Shown in pieces: positions 61,290-64,000 of a DNA stretch of 64,000 nt. The first letter of the stretch is position 1; the number at the start of each line of letters is the position of its first letter. The stretch is from Martinezella lusitana (GTDB lineage: Bacteria > Pseudomonadota > Alphaproteobacteria > Rhizobiales > Rhizobiaceae): assembly GCF_016901135.1 (NCBI RefSeq), contig NZ_JAFEVL010000048.1, forward strand, positions 682,001 through 746,000, read 5' to 3'. The position numbers and the translations under genes were made by a program. The notes beneath the pieces are model-generated. The model saw only the letters and a program-made list of their open reading frames with translations. It was not told the DNA's origin and ran no database searches.

Positions 61290-62765
61290 GTGAACGGGTT
61301 CGTGAAATTCAACCTTTGCCTGGCAATGACTGCCACCGTGTCCATGCTTGCGCTCACCGACGCGCAGGCACAATACTATCGCAGCGGAAACAACAATACC
61401 GTTCTCGTGACCCCGGATGGCCGGATTCTGGATCAGTACCCAGATCAAGGCGCGGGCGGGTACGTCATGGCGCGCGACGGACGCGGCCGGCGGGTTCTCA
61501 TAGACAGCTATGGCAACGTGGTTGCCACGGAGATGCGGGCCAGCACCTATTATCCGCGCGCACCGGCTCGTGACGCCTATGGCGATAACGGATATGGCGC
61601 CGGCAACCGCTACGGCGACACGCAACTTTCCTCCAACGGTGATGGCTATCGCGACTATCGTCAATATCGCAGCGATGGCTACGGAAATTACGATGGTTCT
61701 GATCAGCAGGACCGCAACGTCGTTACCGGCGGCATTCCGCGCGACGGCGACGTCCAGCGCGCGCCGCTCGACAACCAACCGGTGCCGGGCACTAAGGCGC
61801 AGACCGGGCAAGGTCAGACCAACCCGAGCGACAACGACTATGCATCGATAGACCCGCAGCAGGGGACACCGGATATCGTCCGCAAGCCTCCGGCCGATCC
61901 GGTCATTACCCTCAAGGGCAAGTCGAAGGTGGAGATCACCGCGCTTGAGGTCTTCCTTTCTCGCCAAGGCATCTCGCCGGGCGCGATCGATGGCCGCATG
62001 GGCGGGAACGTCACAAAGGCTGTTTATGCCTATCAGCAGATGACCGGGCAAACGCTCGATCCGAACAACACCGACGCGATCCTCGAGCAGTTGCGCATGT
62101 CCGGCGGTATGCCGATCATCAACTACACGATCACGGCCGCCGATGCCGCCGGCCCCTATGTTGCATCGATCCCCGAGGATTACGCAGCCAAGGCCCAGAT
62201 GCCTTCGCTCGGCTATACGTCGACGACAGAAATGCTGGCAGAACGCTTCCATATGGATGAAGGCTATCTGAAAGAACTCAATCCCGGCGTCGACTTCACC
62301 GTGCCGGGCAACACGATTAAAGTGGTCAACACCGGTCCGGCCAAGACTGGTACGGTTGCAAAGATCCTGGCAGACAAGGGCCGCAAGCAGGTTTTCGCCT
62401 ATGACGCCAACGGCACGCTGATTGCGGCCTATCCGGCCAGCATCGGCTCGACCGACACACCGTCGCCTTCGGGCACGGTCACGGTCGAGCGCGTCGCCTT
62501 CAACCCGGGCTACACGTATAATCCGAAGATCAATTTCAAGCAGGGCGCCAACGACAAGATCCTCGACATTCCGCCCGGCCCGAACGGTCCTGTCGGCGTT
62601 GTCTGGATGGCATTGTCGAAGCCGACCTACGGCATCCACGGCACGCCGGATCCCTCGAGAATCGGCAAGTCGCAGAGCCATGGCTGCGTGCGCCTCACCA
62701 ACTGGGACGCAACCGAGCTCGCCAAGATGGTCAAGCCCGGCGTGGTTGTCGAATTCGTCGATTGA
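61290..62765 (+). CDS. L,D-transpeptidase (YkuD domain)
   Basis: A 491-residue secreted enzyme: signal peptide (ends ...LTDAQA), a Tyr/Gly/Asp-rich disordered region (about residues 70-170), a peptidoglycan-binding domain (ALEVFLSRQGISPGAIDGRMGG), a LysM-like segment and a C-terminal YkuD domain with the catalytic Cys in IHGTPDP...SHGCVRLTNWDA. It forms 3-3 crosslinks or attaches proteins to peptidoglycan, a major mode of wall synthesis in polar-growing Rhizobiales. I prefer the GTG at 61290, about 10 nt after GAGGA. An ATG at 61248 is open but has no ribosome site and adds a polar tail before the signal peptide. Confidence 0.92.
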   Translation: MNGFVKFNLCLAMTATVSMLALTDAQAQYYRSGNNNTVLVTPDGRILDQYPDQGAGGYVMARDGRGRRVLIDSYGNVVATEMRASTYYPRAPARDAYGDNGYGAGNRYGDTQLSSNGDGYRDYRQYRSDGYGNYDGSDQQDRNVVTGGIPRDGDVQRAPLDNQPVPGTKAQTGQGQTNPSDNDYASIDPQQGTPDIVRKPPADPVITLKGKSKVEITALEVFLSRQGISPGAIDGRMGGNVTKAVYAYQQMTGQTLDPNNTDAILEQLRMSGGMPIINYTITAADAAGPYVASIPEDYAAKAQMPSLGYTSTTEMLAERFHMDEGYLKELNPGVDFTVPGNTIKVVNTGPAKTGTVAKILADKGRKQVFAYDANGTLIAAYPASIGSTDTPSPSGTVTVERVAFNPGYTYNPKINFKQGANDKILDIPPGPNGPVGVVWMALSKPTYGIHGTPDPSRIGKSQSHGCVRLTNWDATELAKMVKPGVVVEFVD

Positions 62766-62783
62766 TTGCTGATGACACTAACG

Positions 62784-62818
62784 AAAAAGCCGCCGGTGAC
62801 ATTCCGGCGGCTTTTTTT
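62784..62818. terminator. Bidirectional terminator after L,D-transpeptidase gene
   Basis: 8-bp GC stem GCCGCCGG/CCGGCGGC (62789-62796 with 62804-62811) flanked by an A-run and a T-run, between convergent genes. Confidence 0.93.
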
Positions 62819-62868
62819 ATTTCGATAACCGATGCGCCGCAATGCAAGCGCAACGCGTCGATGGTGTT

Positions 62869-64000
62869 CTAGAAGCAATCGCGGAAAAGTGCCTTGGTGT
62901 TTTCCAGCGTCATCGGCACCGGGTTGCCGCCGGCGCTTGGATCTTCGATTGCCATCGCCGAGAGTTCGTCGATCCGATCCGGCGCGATGCCCATGGCCGA
63001 AAGGCTTTCGGGGACGCCAAGTTCGGCCCGCAATTGCAGCACGTAGTCGTAGAAGCCATCAAAACCACCGGAAATACCGAGGTAGGCTGCGGCACGCGCA
63101 ATCTTGTCCTCAATGGTTTTCCGGTTGAAGCGCAGGACCGCCGGCATCACGACGGCATTGGTCATGCCGTGATGCGTGTTGTAGACGGCGCCGATCGGAT
63201 GCGACAGCGCATGAATGGCGCCGAGCCCCTTCTGGAAAGCGACGGCCCCCATGGCCGCAGCACTCATCATATTGGCGCGGGCTTCGAGGTCTGTTCCTTC
63301 CTTATAGGCGCGCGGCAGGAATTCCTTGACCAGCCGCATGCCTTCCAGCGCGATGCCGGCCGACATCGGGTGATAGAAGGGCGACGAATAAGCTTCCAGG
63401 CAATGAGCAAACGCATCCATGCCGGTGCCGGCGGTGATGACCTTCGGCATGCCTACAGTCAATTCCGGATCGGCGATGACAACGCCTGGCAGGAACTTCG
63501 GATGGAAGATGATCTTCTTCACATGCGTCGCGGAGTTGGTGATGACGCTGGCGCGGCCGACTTCCGAACCCGTGCCTGCCGTGGTTGGCACAGCGACTAT
63601 CGGAGCAATGCCCTCGAGGCTGGCGCGGGTCCACCAGTCGCCGATATCTTCGAAATCCCAGACCGGCCGCGTCTGACCAGCCATGAAGGCGACGCACTTG
63701 CCGAGGTCGAGACCGGAGCCGCCGCCGAAGGCGACGACGCCGTCATGACCGCCATCCTTGAATGCCTTCACGCCGGCTTCGAGATTCTTCTCGTTCGGGT
63801 TCGGATCGACATCGGCGAAAATGGCGCGTCCGAGACCCGCATCTTCCAGTATGTCCAGCGCCGTCTTGGTGATAGCCATGGAAGCAAGTCCCCGATCGGT
63901 GACCAGGAGCGGCTTCTTCATGCCCAGGCTCTTGCAGGCGTCCGCCAGTTCCTTGATCCGGCCGCGGCCGAGCTTGAAGGCGTTCGGATAGCTCCAATTG
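62869..64000 (-). CDS. Iron-containing alcohol dehydrogenase (5' end beyond window)
   Basis: 376 residues are visible; the N-terminus lies beyond the right edge. The family motifs are GGGSGLDLGKCVAF (NAD binding), AVPTTAGTGSEVGRASVIT, and the metal ligands in GTGMDAFAHCLEAY and HALSHPIGAVYNTHHGMTN. Group III Fe-dependent alcohol dehydrogenases oxidise primary or secondary alcohols, lactaldehyde or methanol with NAD. The exact substrate cannot be told. A FDG-rich C-terminal helical domain is complete. Confidence 0.94.
   Translation of the reverse strand, partial: NWSYPNAFKLGRGRIKELADACKSLGMKKPLLVTDRGLASMAITKTALDILEDAGLGRAIFADVDPNPNEKNLEAGVKAFKDGGHDGVVAFGGGSGLDLGKCVAFMAGQTRPVWDFEDIGDWWTRASLEGIAPIVAVPTTAGTGSEVGRASVITNSATHVKKIIFHPKFLPGVVIADPELTVGMPKVITAGTGMDAFAHCLEAYSSPFYHPMSAGIALEGMRLVKEFLPRAYKEGTDLEARANMMSAAAMGAVAFQKGLGAIHALSHPIGAVYNTHHGMTNAVVMPAVLRFNRKTIEDKIARAAAYLGISGGFDGFYDYVLQLRAELGVPESLSAMGIAPDRIDELSAMAIEDPSAGGNPVPMTLENTKALFRDCF

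Noticed and set aside
61560..61715. Repetitive Tyr/Gly codons that could look like a short tandem repeat or CRISPR
   Set aside because: The units are irregular and in frame, so they encode a disordered linker of the L,D-transpeptidase.
61266..62681. A 471-codon frame on the minus strand opposite the L,D-transpeptidase gene
   Set aside because: It is composed of biased Arg/Ala/Val repeats typical of an antisense shadow; the plus strand has a signal peptide and a YkuD motif.

Overview
The window looks like a chromosomal segment of an alphaproteobacterium of the Rhizobium/Agrobacterium group. The evidence is a moderately high GC content, rhizobial versions of FtsZ (long Q/P/A linker) and MraZ, a SahR-type ArsR-methyltransferase fusion, betaine-lipid genes btaAB, a pyrophosphate-dependent phosphofructokinase and one RIME-like intergenic element. 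I see no prophage, transposase, CRISPR array or tRNA. The species cannot be fixed from the sequence alone.

Layout. 1-4.8 kb: a truncated FAD monooxygenase, a SCO1/SenC copper chaperone, an orphan CheW, a CreA-family protein, an autoregulated ArsR/SRPBCC pair and a GNAT acetyltransferase. 4.8-11 kb (minus strand): ligA, a serine hydrolase that looks inserted, recN and bamD. 11.3-34.4 kb (minus strand): an almost canonical division and cell wall (dcw) cluster. In transcription order it reads mraZ, rsmH, ftsL, ftsI, murE, murF, mraY, murD, ftsW, murG, murC, murB, then an aqpZ/MHS-transporter interruption, then ddl, ftsQ, ftsA, ftsZ, lpxC. Upstream of mraZ lie four TGGG boxes at an exact 10-bp period that cover a -35/-10 promoter, and then rnpB (RNase P RNA).

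35-48 kb is rich in envelope enzymes: three lytic transglycosylases, AmpD joined to a TerB/J-domain protein, a GH25 lipoprotein and a second serine hydrolase. PPi-PFK, a LysE exporter and btaAB (diacylglyceryl-trimethylhomoserine synthesis, with candidate Pho boxes) sit among them. 48-54 kb holds an EamA exporter, a 25-residue membrane peptide, the sahR-metF methionine operon with a perfect palindromic operator, the ABC-F factor EttA and an RNase T2. 54.5-59.4 kb is an apparent four-gene operon: alpha/beta hydrolase, EamA transporter, class III CoA-transferase and ThDP enzyme. I cannot assign it to a known pathway, and it is the best candidate for uncharacterised metabolism here. The right end has RidA, a DUF442 cysteine phosphatase-like protein, a DUF4432 epimerase-like protein, an L,D-transpeptidase and a truncated iron-containing alcohol dehydrogenase.

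Most dcw genes are translationally coupled (4-nt ATGA overlaps or gaps of a few bases), so precursor synthesis (MurB-G, MraY, Ddl), septal synthesis (FtsW/FtsI/FtsL/FtsQ) and ring assembly (FtsA/FtsZ) are probably made together, with LpxC and BamD tying outer-membrane supply to the same locus. Gene identities come from recognised motifs and order. Regulatory sites come from reading the DNA and have not been tested.
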